From CAYXVB01 sp964467785 (GTDB lineage: Bacteria; Bdellovibrionota; UBA1018): 26,060 bases of DNA. The translations under genes were made by a program, and so were the position numbers. Numbering within the stretch: the first letter of the stretch is position 1; the number at the start of each line of letters is the position of its first letter. Below are positions 8,389 to 14,440 of this stretch, piece after piece. The notes beneath the pieces were generated by a model, which made no database searches, was not told the DNA's origin, and saw only the letters and a program-made list of their open reading frames with translations. Where the stretch lies: positions 1 through 26,060 of the forward strand of contig CAYXVB010000035.1 of NCBI GenBank assembly GCA_964467785.1, read 5' to 3'.

Positions 8389-9057
8389 ATGAACCGGGTC
8401 ATGAAGCCGAGAAATTCGAAAGGATCGAGCTTTTCCGCGGGGCTCTTTCGGCGCCTCGGCGTCGCGCTGGCCGTGCCGCTCGCATCGCTTCTCGCGCTCT
8501 CCGGATGTGGTTACCATTTTCAGCGTTCCGAGAGCCCGTTGCTTGAAAAGGAAGGGATTCGGCGCATCTACATCTCGCCGCTGGTCAATAACTCTTACAA
8601 GCCGGGCGCTGAAAACCTCGTTTACAATGTTCTTCTCAAAGCCCTGACCGTGAATCGCTACATCCGTCTCGTGGAGGATCCGTCGCTGGCCGATGCGACG
8701 CTTTCGGGCTCGGTCAGTCGCGCGGAATACGGCCCAAGCGCTTCGGCCGCCGCCAATTCGGTGTCGCCGCTCATCAGCAACGGCGCGTTCTACCAGAAAG
8801 TTTATATCGCCACCGAATACTCCGCGGGCCTGGACTGCACGTTCACGCTCACGCGCCGCAATCCGGGACGCGATCAGAGGGCGTTGGTCTGGTCTGGTAA
8901 TTTCTCGCGAAGCAAGCCGTTCATCGCATCCAATCAGCTCGGCGCTTTCGGGACGACCTCCGCACTGATCAACGAGAGCGAGTTTGAGCGCGCGCTGGGC
9001 GATCTGGCGCAAAGCATGATGGGCGATCTGCGCGAGTCGATGCTTTCGCGCTTTTGA
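8389..9057 (+). CDS. lptE: LPS assembly lipoprotein LptE
   Basis: This 222-aa protein has a signal-anchor with a basic start, a hydrophobic core LGVALAVPLASLLAL and a lipobox LSGCG, so the mature lipoprotein begins at Cys. The next residues, GYHF, are the LptE (formerly RlpB) signature. Then come alternating strands (RIYISPLVNNSY, LVYNVLLKALT) typical of the LptE fold that plugs the LptD barrel and delivers LPS to the cell surface. An AGGTAGGG stretch at 8371-8378 precedes the ATG at 8389 by 10 bases; an ATG at 8401 is possible but has a weaker site. It is followed directly by holA, an order seen in several delta-proteobacteria. That suggests a stable conserved cluster rather than local insertion here. 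Confidence 0.85.
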   Translation: MNRVMKPRNSKGSSFSAGLFRRLGVALAVPLASLLALSGCGYHFQRSESPLLEKEGIRRIYISPLVNNSYKPGAENLVYNVLLKALTVNRYIRLVEDPSLADATLSGSVSRAEYGPSASAAANSVSPLISNGAFYQKVYIATEYSAGLDCTFTLTRRNPGRDQRALVWSGNFSRSKPFIASNQLGAFGTTSALINESEFERALGDLAQSMMGDLRESMLSRF

Positions 9058-9071
9058 AGGGACAAACGACC

Positions 9072-10193
9072 ATGCCGAAGCTTGAGCCGCGCCAGATCCA
9101 GAAGGAAATCGAACAGGGCCTGCTTTGGCCCGTCTACTGGATCCACGGTCCCGAGCGCATGAAGTCGCGCGAGCTGCTCAAGCGCATTCGTCGCGCGGCA
9201 TTAGGTGCCGCCGGCGCGGCCAAGGGTGGCTCGGAGAGCGCGGAAAACCCGGAAAGTGAAGACAGGCTCGAGCTTTCGGGCCTCGCGCAGATGGCGGAGG
9301 AGCGCCTCGACGGCGTCGATGCGGATGCCGAGCGCATCTTGGAAGCCGCGCAAAGCCTGACGTTGGGCGGAGGCCTCCGCCTGATCATCGTCACGGACGC
9401 GCATCTGGTCAAAGAGCCGGACTCGCTGGCGGAGCTCCTGTCGCCACCCGGAGCCGCGGCAAGCGCGCCGGGCGTCGCCAAAGCCGCGCCGTTGCCGCGG
9501 GAAAAGCTTTCGTCCGTTTGCGTCTTCCTGGCCAAGGATCTCGATGGCCGGCGCAAATTTACCAAGACGTTGCTGGAGCGGGCGGCGGTTGTCGCGTGCG
9601 AGGAGGTGGCCGAGGCCGATCGCGAAGCCTGGATCCATTACCTCGCCAAGCGCAAGAGCTTGACGGTGCCCGCCGCGCTCGTCGTGCGCTGGTCCTCGCT
9701 CGACCCCTGGAGCCTGGACATCGTGGACAATGAGCTCGAGAAGTACTCCCTGCTTTCGACCTCAGGGACAAACCCTGGGGGCGCGGTGGATCCCTCTGAT
9801 CTGCTCGAGCCGGGGGTGGACGCTCCCGGCCCTTACGGTCACGGCTCTGACGGCTTCGTCAACGCTTTCTTTCACCGGGACCTTCGCGAAGCGCTACGGC
9901 TCGCGGGCCCGATCTCGGCCCATACGGACGAGGCGCTGCCTTTGCTCGGGCTACTGGCGTGGAACGCGCGCCAATTGGCGCTGCAGCTTGGCGCCGACCC
10001 ACGCGCGCCGAAGGCGAAGCTGAACCCGTATCTCGCCGAAAAGCTCGGGCGTTGGGGCGCGCGCTGGAAGTTGCGGGAAGTCGTCGAGTTGCAGAGTGCG
10101 CTCGCGGAGCTGGATTTTGGCACCAAACAGACTCCGCTTCATCCTCTAGGTCTTTGGAATTCCTTGGTTTCCCGGTTCTGTATTCATTCTTAA
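9072..10193 (+). CDS. holA: DNA polymerase III delta subunit
   Basis: This 373-aa clamp-loader subunit opens the beta clamp for DnaN loading. The N-terminal segment (LLWPVYWIHGPERMKSRELLKRIR) is the usual delta P-loop-like start. The middle has KKP/DLDGRRKFTKTL helices, and the C-terminal collar motif reads LLGLLAWNARQLALQL...KLNPYLAEKLGR...REVVELQSALAELDFGTKQ, as in HolA. The length is slightly above the roughly 340-aa family norm because of a Gly/Ala-rich stretch around residues 35-60. The start was moved to the ATG at 9072, as AAGGG lies at 9056-9060; the TTG at 9054 would also fit but overlaps the lptE stop. It is co-directional with lptE with a short gap, so probably in one transcript. 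Confidence 0.88.
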   Translation: MPKLEPRQIQKEIEQGLLWPVYWIHGPERMKSRELLKRIRRAALGAAGAAKGGSESAENPESEDRLELSGLAQMAEERLDGVDADAERILEAAQSLTLGGGLRLIIVTDAHLVKEPDSLAELLSPPGAAASAPGVAKAAPLPREKLSSVCVFLAKDLDGRRKFTKTLLERAAVVACEEVAEADREAWIHYLAKRKSLTVPAALVVRWSSLDPWSLDIVDNELEKYSLLSTSGTNPGGAVDPSDLLEPGVDAPGPYGHGSDGFVNAFFHRDLREALRLAGPISAHTDEALPLLGLLAWNARQLALQLGADPRAPKAKLNPYLAEKLGRWGARWKLREVVELQSALAELDFGTKQTPLHPLGLWNSLVSRFCIHS

Positions 10194-10290
10194 TGAAGTC
10201 TTGATTCGCTTATTCAGGCTTCCTTGTGTAGAAGGTGCGCCGAACGGACCACTCACTGGCCGCTACACTGACATAAAGGAAGTATTTCGT

Positions 10291-10626
10291 ATGAAGAAAC
10301 TGATGATGATTCTTTCGCTCCTCTCCGCCACCACGGCTATGGCCCAGGTCGACGCCGGGGTGATCGCCGAAGCCCAAAACTACGTCGCCACCCAATGCGC
10401 CAATGTCTCCGCTGACGGCGCCTTTGTCCTTGAGTCCTCGAAATACGTGCCGGTCCGTTACGACCAGATGATGTTCGATGATCAATTCATCATGACTTAC
10501 GGTTATCGCAGCGCTCACTCCGGCTCGATCCGTTCCGGACAACTCGAGCTCCAAGGCTACCGCGGTTACAACGAGTCGGTCATCCATTGGTACGTCACTC
10601 GGGACTCTCTCGGCGCTTGCCGCTGA
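10291..10626 (+). CDS. small secreted protein of unknown function (signal peptide)
   Basis: Not recognised as a known family. The 111-aa product starts with a clear Sec signal peptide (MKKLMMILSLLSATTAMAQ, cleavage after AMA). The mature part of about 90 residues is rich in Tyr/Ser/Gly strands (YVPVRYDQMMF, MTYGYRSAHSGS, LELQGYRGYN). It has two cysteines that could form a disulfide, one near the start of the mature chain and one near its end. AAGGAAG lies 8 bases before the ATG. It sits in the interval between holA and rpsT, which often lie close together in delta-proteobacteria, so it is likely a local insertion of an accessory periplasmic gene (inference). A hairpin at 10655-10683 follows the stop. 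Confidence 0.75.
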   Translation: MKKLMMILSLLSATTAMAQVDAGVIAEAQNYVATQCANVSADGAFVLESSKYVPVRYDQMMFDDQFIMTYGYRSAHSGSIRSGQLELQGYRGYNESVIHWYVTRDSLGACR

Positions 10627-10654
10627 TCCCAGGTTCCAAAAAACTGATGCGCAT

Positions 10655-10683
10655 GCCGGAGGATTCCTTGGAATCCTTCCGGC
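10655..10683 (+). terminator. probable intrinsic terminator after the small secreted protein gene
   Basis: GCCGGAGGATTCC (10655-10667) and GGAATCCTTCCGGC (10670-10683) are near-complementary with a one-base offset, giving a strong stem about 13 bp long. It is followed by TTTCGCTT rather than a pure T run. Its position 29 bases after the stop of the preceding gene supports termination. Confidence 0.6.
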
Positions 10684-10712
10684 TTTCGCTTCAGACGCCC
10701 GCCGATCATCCC

Positions 10713-10752
10713 AAAAAAAATGAGTCGCCCGCCGCGGGGCGGAGAACTCATT
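10713..10752 (-). terminator. minus-strand intrinsic terminator / 5'-leader hairpin
   Basis: AATGAGT (10719-10725) pairs perfectly with ACTCATT (10746-10752), and inside it CGCCC (10726-10730) pairs with GGGCG (10737-10741). The eight A residues at 10713-10720 become a T8 tract directly after this hairpin when read on the minus strand, which is a classic intrinsic terminator. On the plus strand the hairpin lies in the leader of the gene starting at 10783, about 30 bases before its ATG. Which role matters is not shown by sequence alone. Confidence 0.55.
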
Positions 10753-10782
10753 GCACCTCCGGACTCACGGAGGAACTTACAC

Positions 10783-11538
10783 ATGCGGGATCCCCGATAT
10801 CGCCCATTGTGGGTCGCAGGAGCGCTCGCGCTCGCGGGCGGCCTGGTCGTCACGCTTCCCTCGCCCTCGCAGTCGCAGACGATGGGAGCCAATACTTCGC
10901 TCGTCGCGGTGTCCAGCGTCGAGAATCAGCACATCCACTCGCTTGCCTTTCGTTCGGCGGACCTGGATGGGTTGATCGCACGTTTGAATTCCGACAGTGA
11001 TACGATCCAGATCGAATCGAGCTCGTCTTGGAATGGGAGCGGCAACGGCACGAATCCGGGTGCGGGCCTGCAGCATTCCCACACGGTGCGTTTCAACAAA
11101 CAGCAACTGACCACGCTGCGCGACACCGGCACCGTGACGGTGCAGTCGGAGGTCGCCTCAGGCCACCGCCACAACTTTGAGTTCATCAAGGAAAACGAAT
11201 GCGCCGCGGTCGGCGTGCCAGTGGTGGTCGTCGGTCCTCCGGGACCTCCCGGCCCTCCGGGGCCGACGCAAACGGTCACCGTGACTCCGGAACCGAGCGT
11301 GAGTGTCAGTGTGAGTCCCAGTCCAAGTCCCAGCGTGAGTGTGAGTCCGAGCCCTAGCGTCAGCGTCAGCCCGAGTGAGACGCCAAGTCAGACGCCGAGC
11401 GAGACGCCCAGTGAGACTCCGACCACGGCGCCCAGCTCGAGTCCGCAGCCGACCTACACGATCCTTGGCACCAGCGCGCCGGAAGCGAATCCCACCGCGA
11501 CCGGAGGAGTCGAGGCAGTAAGCTCCGGCGGAGCCTGA
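10783..11538 (+). CDS. secreted protein with His-x-His strands, collagen-like GPP run and Ser/Pro repeat tail
   Basis: Family not named. This 251-aa protein has an N-terminal hydrophobic segment (residues 9-25) that looks like a signal peptide. The next part has three H-x-H motifs: H50-I-H52, H98-S-H100 and H128-R-H130. Each introduces or ends a strand, and the last two bracket a KQQLTTLRDTGTVTV strand-turn unit, similar in shape to H-x-H repeat modules seen in delta-proteobacterial secreted proteins. A GPPGPPGPPGP collagen-like run covers 151-161. It is followed by an SVSVSPSPS-type low-complexity region (171-213) and a short S/T/P-rich end, with one Cys at 140. GGAGGAA (10769-10775) before the ATG at 10783 fixes the start. 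Metal binding through the paired histidines is inferred. It lies between holA and rpsT. Confidence 0.75.
   Translation: MRDPRYRPLWVAGALALAGGLVVTLPSPSQSQTMGANTSLVAVSSVENQHIHSLAFRSADLDGLIARLNSDSDTIQIESSSSWNGSGNGTNPGAGLQHSHTVRFNKQQLTTLRDTGTVTVQSEVASGHRHNFEFIKENECAAVGVPVVVVGPPGPPGPPGPTQTVTVTPEPSVSVSVSPSPSPSVSVSPSPSVSVSPSETPSQTPSETPSETPTTAPSSSPQPTYTILGTSAPEANPTATGGVEAVSSGGA
11293..11421 (+). repeat. in-frame Ser-Val/Ser-Pro microrepeat coding tract
   Basis: The DNA is an imperfect repeat of AGTGTGAGT / AGTCCGAGC-like units that encode SVSVSPSPS and then SETPSQTP copies. Such trinucleotide-phased repeats can change in copy number without breaking frame, so the tail length may vary between strains. 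Confidence 0.7.
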
Positions 11539-11563
11539 TCCCGTCTTACGTCCCTCAATACAC

Positions 11564-11599
11564 AAACGGCCCAGCACTCTGACGAGTGCCGGGCCGTTT
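11564..11599. terminator. strong bidirectional hairpin terminator between convergent genes
   Basis: AAACGGCCC (11564-11572) pairs with GGGCCGTTT (11591-11599), and inside it GCACTC (11574-11579) pairs with GAGTGC (11584-11589) around a TGAC loop. There is one A/C mismatch. The stem starts 26 bases after the stop of the secreted protein gene, has T residues at its 3' end, and also serves the convergent rpsT transcript. Confidence 0.85.
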
Positions 11600-11607
11600 C
11601 ATGTTGG

Positions 11608-11637
11608 ATCTCGGTCCGAAGAGTCGGACCTCGAGAT
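11608..11637 (-). terminator. hairpin abutting the rpsT stop codon
   Basis: ATCTC+GGTCCGA (11608-11619) pairs with TCGGACC (11624-11630) and GAGAT (11633-11637), giving about 12 bp with a 2-base bulge and an AGAG loop. It begins right at the rpsT stop on the minus strand. It lacks a T tract, so it may work together with the hairpin at 11564 or protect the 3' end. Confidence 0.55.
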
Positions 11638-11921
11638 TACTTGGAAGAAAGAGTGGTCGGGAGAGCCTTCTTCACGAAAGCCGTGAGACGGCTGACCTTG
11701 CGGGCGGCGCGGGTCTTGGGCATGGCGCCCTTGCTCGCAGCCTTGCTCAGGGCCTTAACGGCGGCTTTGTAGGCGGCCTGGGCCTTGGCGAGATCCTTAG
11801 TCTGGATCGCTTCGAGCGCGTTCTTCACCGCGGAACGGGTGGCAGAACGGACGATGGTGTTACGGGACTGACGGGCTTTGGCCTGCTTAGCGCGCTTGGC
11901 CGACTGACGTGTATTAGCCAT
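11637..11921 (-). CDS. rpsT: 30S ribosomal protein S20
   Basis: This 94-aa, Lys/Arg/Ala-rich, all-helical protein starts MANTRQSAKRAKQAKARQSRN, the usual S20 N-terminus. It has AAYKAAVKALSKAASKGAMPKTRAARKVSRLTAFVKK in the second half, which is diagnostic of S20. It binds 16S rRNA early in 30S assembly. GAAAGGAAG lies 6 bases before the ATG. On its strand it is flanked upstream by a leader containing a hairpin and downstream by strong terminators, so it is probably monocistronic. S20 is known to be translationally autoregulated in some bacteria; the leader hairpin could be relevant but is not tested. Confidence 0.97.
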   Translation of the reverse strand: MANTRQSAKRAKQAKARQSRNTIVRSATRSAVKNALEAIQTKDLAKAQAAYKAAVKALSKAASKGAMPKTRAARKVSRLTAFVKKALPTTLSSK

Positions 11922-11939
11922 GATGGCTTCCTTTCAATC

Positions 11940-11968
11940 ACCGGCAGGTGAATTCTGAAATTGCCGGT
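11940..11968 (-). promoter_or_regulatory. inverted repeat in the rpsT leader
   Basis: ACCGGCA (11940-11946) and TGCCGGT (11962-11968) are perfectly complementary with a 15-base loop. On the minus strand this would form a hairpin in the rpsT 5' leader 18 bases before its start codon. A role in translational control of rpsT is possible but only inferred. Confidence 0.4.
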
Positions 11969-11977
11969 TCGTCGGCT

Positions 11978-12006
11978 GAAATACAGAAAAACAGTCAGGA
12001 ATTCAA
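11978..12006 (-). promoter_or_regulatory. candidate rpsT promoter
   Basis: On the minus strand TTGAAT (12001-12006) is spaced 17 bases from TATTTC (11978-11983). These match sigma-70 -35 and -10 at four and three positions. This is the best pair upstream of rpsT, but the -10 match is weak. Confidence 0.3.
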
Positions 12007-12110
12007 GCCACATTCTATTTTTTATGTCTGACGGCGCGGAATTTGCTGATGGGCCTCGAGCGGTGCGTGAATGCGTGCCGATTCAACGACTCAAAGGGGG
12101 GCAACGAACC

Positions 12111-12371
12111 ATGTCGAGATCATTGATGGGTTGGGAAGACGACGAAGAAACCTGCGCAGAGCCGATTTCGAGGGAGGGCGAGCGTGTCTCCAACCCTTTA
12201 GTCCTGAGTCGTCCTGTCCGGAGTGTATCCATGGTGCTGACTCAGCGCTGGATCGGTCGCGATGAGCGGCGCGCCCGGATTTTGGCAAAAAATGCTGGAA
12301 TCAGTGAGGTTTCGCCGGGCTCTTCTGTAGGCGCGCAACGGTGCGTGCGACGCCCTCCTCGAGCGGGGTAA
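12111..12371 (+). CDS. possible small hypothetical protein in the rpsT-hldD interval
   Basis: The 379-base gap between rpsT and the 3' end of hldD holds this 86-aa frame. A strong Shine-Dalgarno-like AAAGGGGGG (12093-12101) stands 9 bases before the ATG. The peptide begins MSRSLMGWEDDEETCAEP and later has a basic helix IGRDERRARILAKNAGI; no family is recognised. It overlaps the last 71 bases of hldD on the opposite strand, which argues against it. Apart from this frame, the rpsT promoter region and its leader hairpin, nothing else is evident in the gap. A chance frame is as likely as a real gene. Confidence 0.3.
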   Translation: MSRSLMGWEDDEETCAEPISREGERVSNPLVLSRPVRSVSMVLTQRWIGRDERRARILAKNAGISEVSPGSSVGAQRCVRRPPRAG

Positions 12372-13305
12372 AAGACCGTGTAAAGCCCTCGCTGCGCAGG
12401 CGATCCATCCGCGCTTCCGTGAAGTATTGATATTTGTCGCGGATTTCCAGGGGCGTGTCGATGAACTCAATCTTCTCGGGTCGGTCTAGCGCCTGGAAAA
12501 CTGCGCGCGTCAAGTCGAGGAACGTTCGTGCGTGACCCGTGCCAAGATTGTAAATTCCACGACGAATGGGTTTTTCCATGGCGAATTGCAATGCTTCGAC
12601 CACGTCGTCGACCCAGATGAAATCGCGCTTTTGCTCGCCGTCGCCGACGCCGGATCTATGACTGCGGAAGAGCTTGACGCCTCCGGTCCGCTGGATCTGG
12701 TCGTAGGCGCCGACTACGACGCTAGCCTGTTTGCCTTTGTGGCGTTCTCCGAAGCCATAGACATTGAAGAACTTGAAACCGGACCAAGCCGGAGGCGTGC
12801 GTCCAGCCTTTTCCTCGGCCAGGGCCCAGAGGTCAAATTCAAGTTTGGAGCGACCGTAAAGATTGAGTGGTTGAAGTCGTGCCATGGACGTTTCATCGTC
12901 CGCATAGCCTTGCAGCCCTTCGCCATAGGTCGCCGCAGAGCTTGCATAGACAAAAGGGATTCCGGCATCGCGACAGAAGTTCCAGAGCATCTGCGAGTAG
13001 CGGACATTGATCCTTTGCAGATACTCCCAGTCGGTGGCCGTGGTGCTGGAGCAGGCGCCCAGGTGAACGACGGCATGCACCTGGCCCCGTAGGCGCGGGA
13101 GCTCCGACTCGAGGGCGTCCCGATCCAGTATTTCGCCGTAAGCCGCGGGCACATGCTCGGTCCGGGTGGCGAAGTGTTCTTTCTTGTCCACTCCGATGAC
13201 CGTATGGCCGCGCGCCGCCGCGCCTTCAGCGAAACGCCAGCCGATAAAGCCGGCCGCGCCAGTAACCAAGATGGATTTGCATTGGATCGCGTGGTGACTG
13301 CTCAT
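12301..13305 (-). CDS. hldD: ADP-L-glycero-D-manno-heptose 6-epimerase
   Basis: This 334-aa SDR-family epimerase makes ADP-L-glycero-D-manno-heptose for the LPS inner core. The N-terminal NADP motif GAAGFIG lies at residues 16-22. The signature HLGACSSTTATD, very close to the EGACSSTTEWD of E. coli HldD, follows near 81-92. The catalytic YxxxK is Y150-GRS-K154, and a second conserved lysine stands in the HKG motif (K190). The KRDFIWVDDVV and KYQYFTEARMDRLRSEGF segments complete the match. Relative to E. coli there is a short SHRSGVGDG insertion before KRDF. The ATG at 13305 has only a weak ribosome site. It lies 24 bases after the yhhQ-like stop on the same strand, so the two are probably cotranscribed. 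Confidence 0.94.
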   Translation of the reverse strand: MSSHHAIQCKSILVTGAAGFIGWRFAEGAAARGHTVIGVDKKEHFATRTEHVPAAYGEILDRDALESELPRLRGQVHAVVHLGACSSTTATDWEYLQRINVRYSQMLWNFCRDAGIPFVYASSAATYGEGLQGYADDETSMARLQPLNLYGRSKLEFDLWALAEEKAGRTPPAWSGFKFFNVYGFGERHKGKQASVVVGAYDQIQRTGGVKLFRSHRSGVGDGEQKRDFIWVDDVVEALQFAMEKPIRRGIYNLGTGHARTFLDLTRAVFQALDRPEKIEFIDTPLEIRDKYQYFTEARMDRLRSEGFTRSFTPLEEGVARTVARLQKSPAKPH

Positions 13306-13329
13306 GATCGAACATTATCCCGGAACCGT

Positions 13330-14034
13330 TCAGGTTTTGAGCGAAAACGGGTTGAAGTCCGTGTCGTAGTCGTAGAAATCCTCGTGCTCGCGTTTTTTGA
13401 GGAAGCCGACCACTTTGTAGGTGATCGGGGTGTTGACCACTTCCCAGCCCACTTTGATGCAGTAATTGCTGAACATGACCGAAAGCACGAGCTCGTTTGG
13501 CCAGATGCCGTAAAAGGCGATCGGATAGAAGATGAGCGAATCGACGCCTTCGCCGACGAGGGTGGAGCCGATGGTGCGCATCCACAGATGTTTGCCCTTC
13601 GTCAGGATCTTCATTTTGGCCAGGGTGAACGAATTGGTGAATTCTCCGGCAAAATAGGCGATCAGCGAACCGATCACGATCCGCGGCGTGCCGCCGAAGA
13701 CGCTCTCGTAAGCGGCCTGGCCGCTCCAGCCCTCGGCCGGTGGCAAGGCGAGGACGATCGTGCTCATGAAGGTCGCGAAAAGGATCGCGGTGAAGCCGGC
13801 CCAAACTACCTTGCGCGAGCGCGCATATCCGTACACTTCGGTAAGAATATCGCCGAAAATGTAACTGATCGGAAAGAAAAGCACCCCGGAGCCGAACTTG
13901 AACTCGCCGATCTGGGCGACTTTTGCCGCGCCGATGAGGTTCGAGCAAAGTAGGACGGTCACGAAGGCCGCCATCACGAGGTCGTAATAACGGTAGGTCC
14001 GCTTGGGGTGGTGCAGGTGGTCTTGGGTGGTCAT
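13330..14034 (-). CDS. yhhQ: queuosine precursor transporter (YhhQ/VUT family)
   Basis: This 234-aa inner-membrane protein has about six hydrophobic helices and the YhhQ family features. These are CSNLIGAAKV, then FFPISYIFGDILTEVYGY followed by basic residues, and EGVDSLIFYPIAFYG. Family members (COG1738) import preQ0/preQ1 for tRNA queuosine modification. The ATG at 14034 (residue 4 of the longer frame) is preferred, with GGAG just upstream; a GTG at 14043 has no ribosome site. The C-terminus is a cytoplasmic charged tail ending HEDFYDYDTDFNPFSLKT. No preQ1 riboswitch is evident in the upstream leader. It is cotranscribed with hldD by position; no functional link is evident. Confidence 0.88.
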   Translation of the reverse strand: MTTQDHLHHPKRTYRYYDLVMAAFVTVLLCSNLIGAAKVAQIGEFKFGSGVLFFPISYIFGDILTEVYGYARSRKVVWAGFTAILFATFMSTIVLALPPAEGWSGQAAYESVFGGTPRIVIGSLIAYFAGEFTNSFTLAKMKILTKGKHLWMRTIGSTLVGEGVDSLIFYPIAFYGIWPNELVLSVMFSNYCIKVGWEVVNTPITYKVVGFLKKREHEDFYDYDTDFNPFSLKT

Positions 14035-14086
14035 GGACTCCACTTGTAGCGTGGGGTCCGGCGGGATTCCACCAAATTGCAGGTGC

Positions 14087-14350
14087 TCAATTCGGCTTGA
14101 ATTCGCCTTCGCAGCCTTCTTGCTTGAACTCCTGGCGGCGCATCCCTTGAGCGCAGCCCTGGTTGAGCGCGGAGTTTTGGAGTCCTTCGCAGTACTCCTT
14201 TAAGCTTGCGAAGGTGTGCGAGCCGGTATTGCAGCCGTTGTACTCAAACTCGTACGTCTTGGACTGTGATTGTCCGCAGGCGCTGAGCGCCGAGGCGATT
14301 AAAAGACCCCAGGCGCCCCGGAGCACGGTATTTCCGAATGAATGACTCAT
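14087..14350 (-). CDS. small cysteine-containing lipoprotein
   Basis: The 87-aa protein has a signal peptide with hydrophobic core GLLIASAL and lipobox LSAC, so the mature lipoprotein starts at the Cys with the short sequence CGQSQSKTYEFEYNGC. Four further cysteines in the mature chain could form two disulfides. No known family is recognised. The ATG at 14350 is chosen (MSHSFGN...) instead of a TTG at 14368. It is a small periplasmic or outer-membrane-tethered protein of unknown function, lying between the transporter and the PHB depolymerase on the same strand. Confidence 0.7.
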   Translation of the reverse strand: MSHSFGNTVLRGAWGLLIASALSACGQSQSKTYEFEYNGCNTGSHTFASLKEYCEGLQNSALNQGCAQGMRRQEFKQEGCEGEFKPN

Positions 14351-14414
14351 GAGTTCCGTCGGTAGCAAAAGTCCGATGGTCTGTCCACGCCCGTTCGCTT
14401 GTTAGGACCCCATA

Positions 14415-14440
14415 ATTGGATCACATCATTGGATCACATC
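14415..14440. repeat. tandem 13-bp direct repeat
   Basis: ATTGGATCACATC occurs twice in tandem (14415-14427 and 14428-14440), ending at the stop codon of the PHB depolymerase gene. The pair is enclosed by CCCCAT and ATGGGG, which can pair. The function is unknown; it could be a regulatory site or a chance duplication. Confidence 0.6.

Noticed and set aside
13153..13953. Long plus-strand open frame across hldD and the queuosine transporter
   Set aside because: Spans the junction of two recognised minus-strand genes and is composed of their complement.
14035..14086. preQ1 riboswitch upstream of the queuosine precursor transporter
   Set aside because: No recognisable preQ1-I core or A-rich tail is seen in the short leader.
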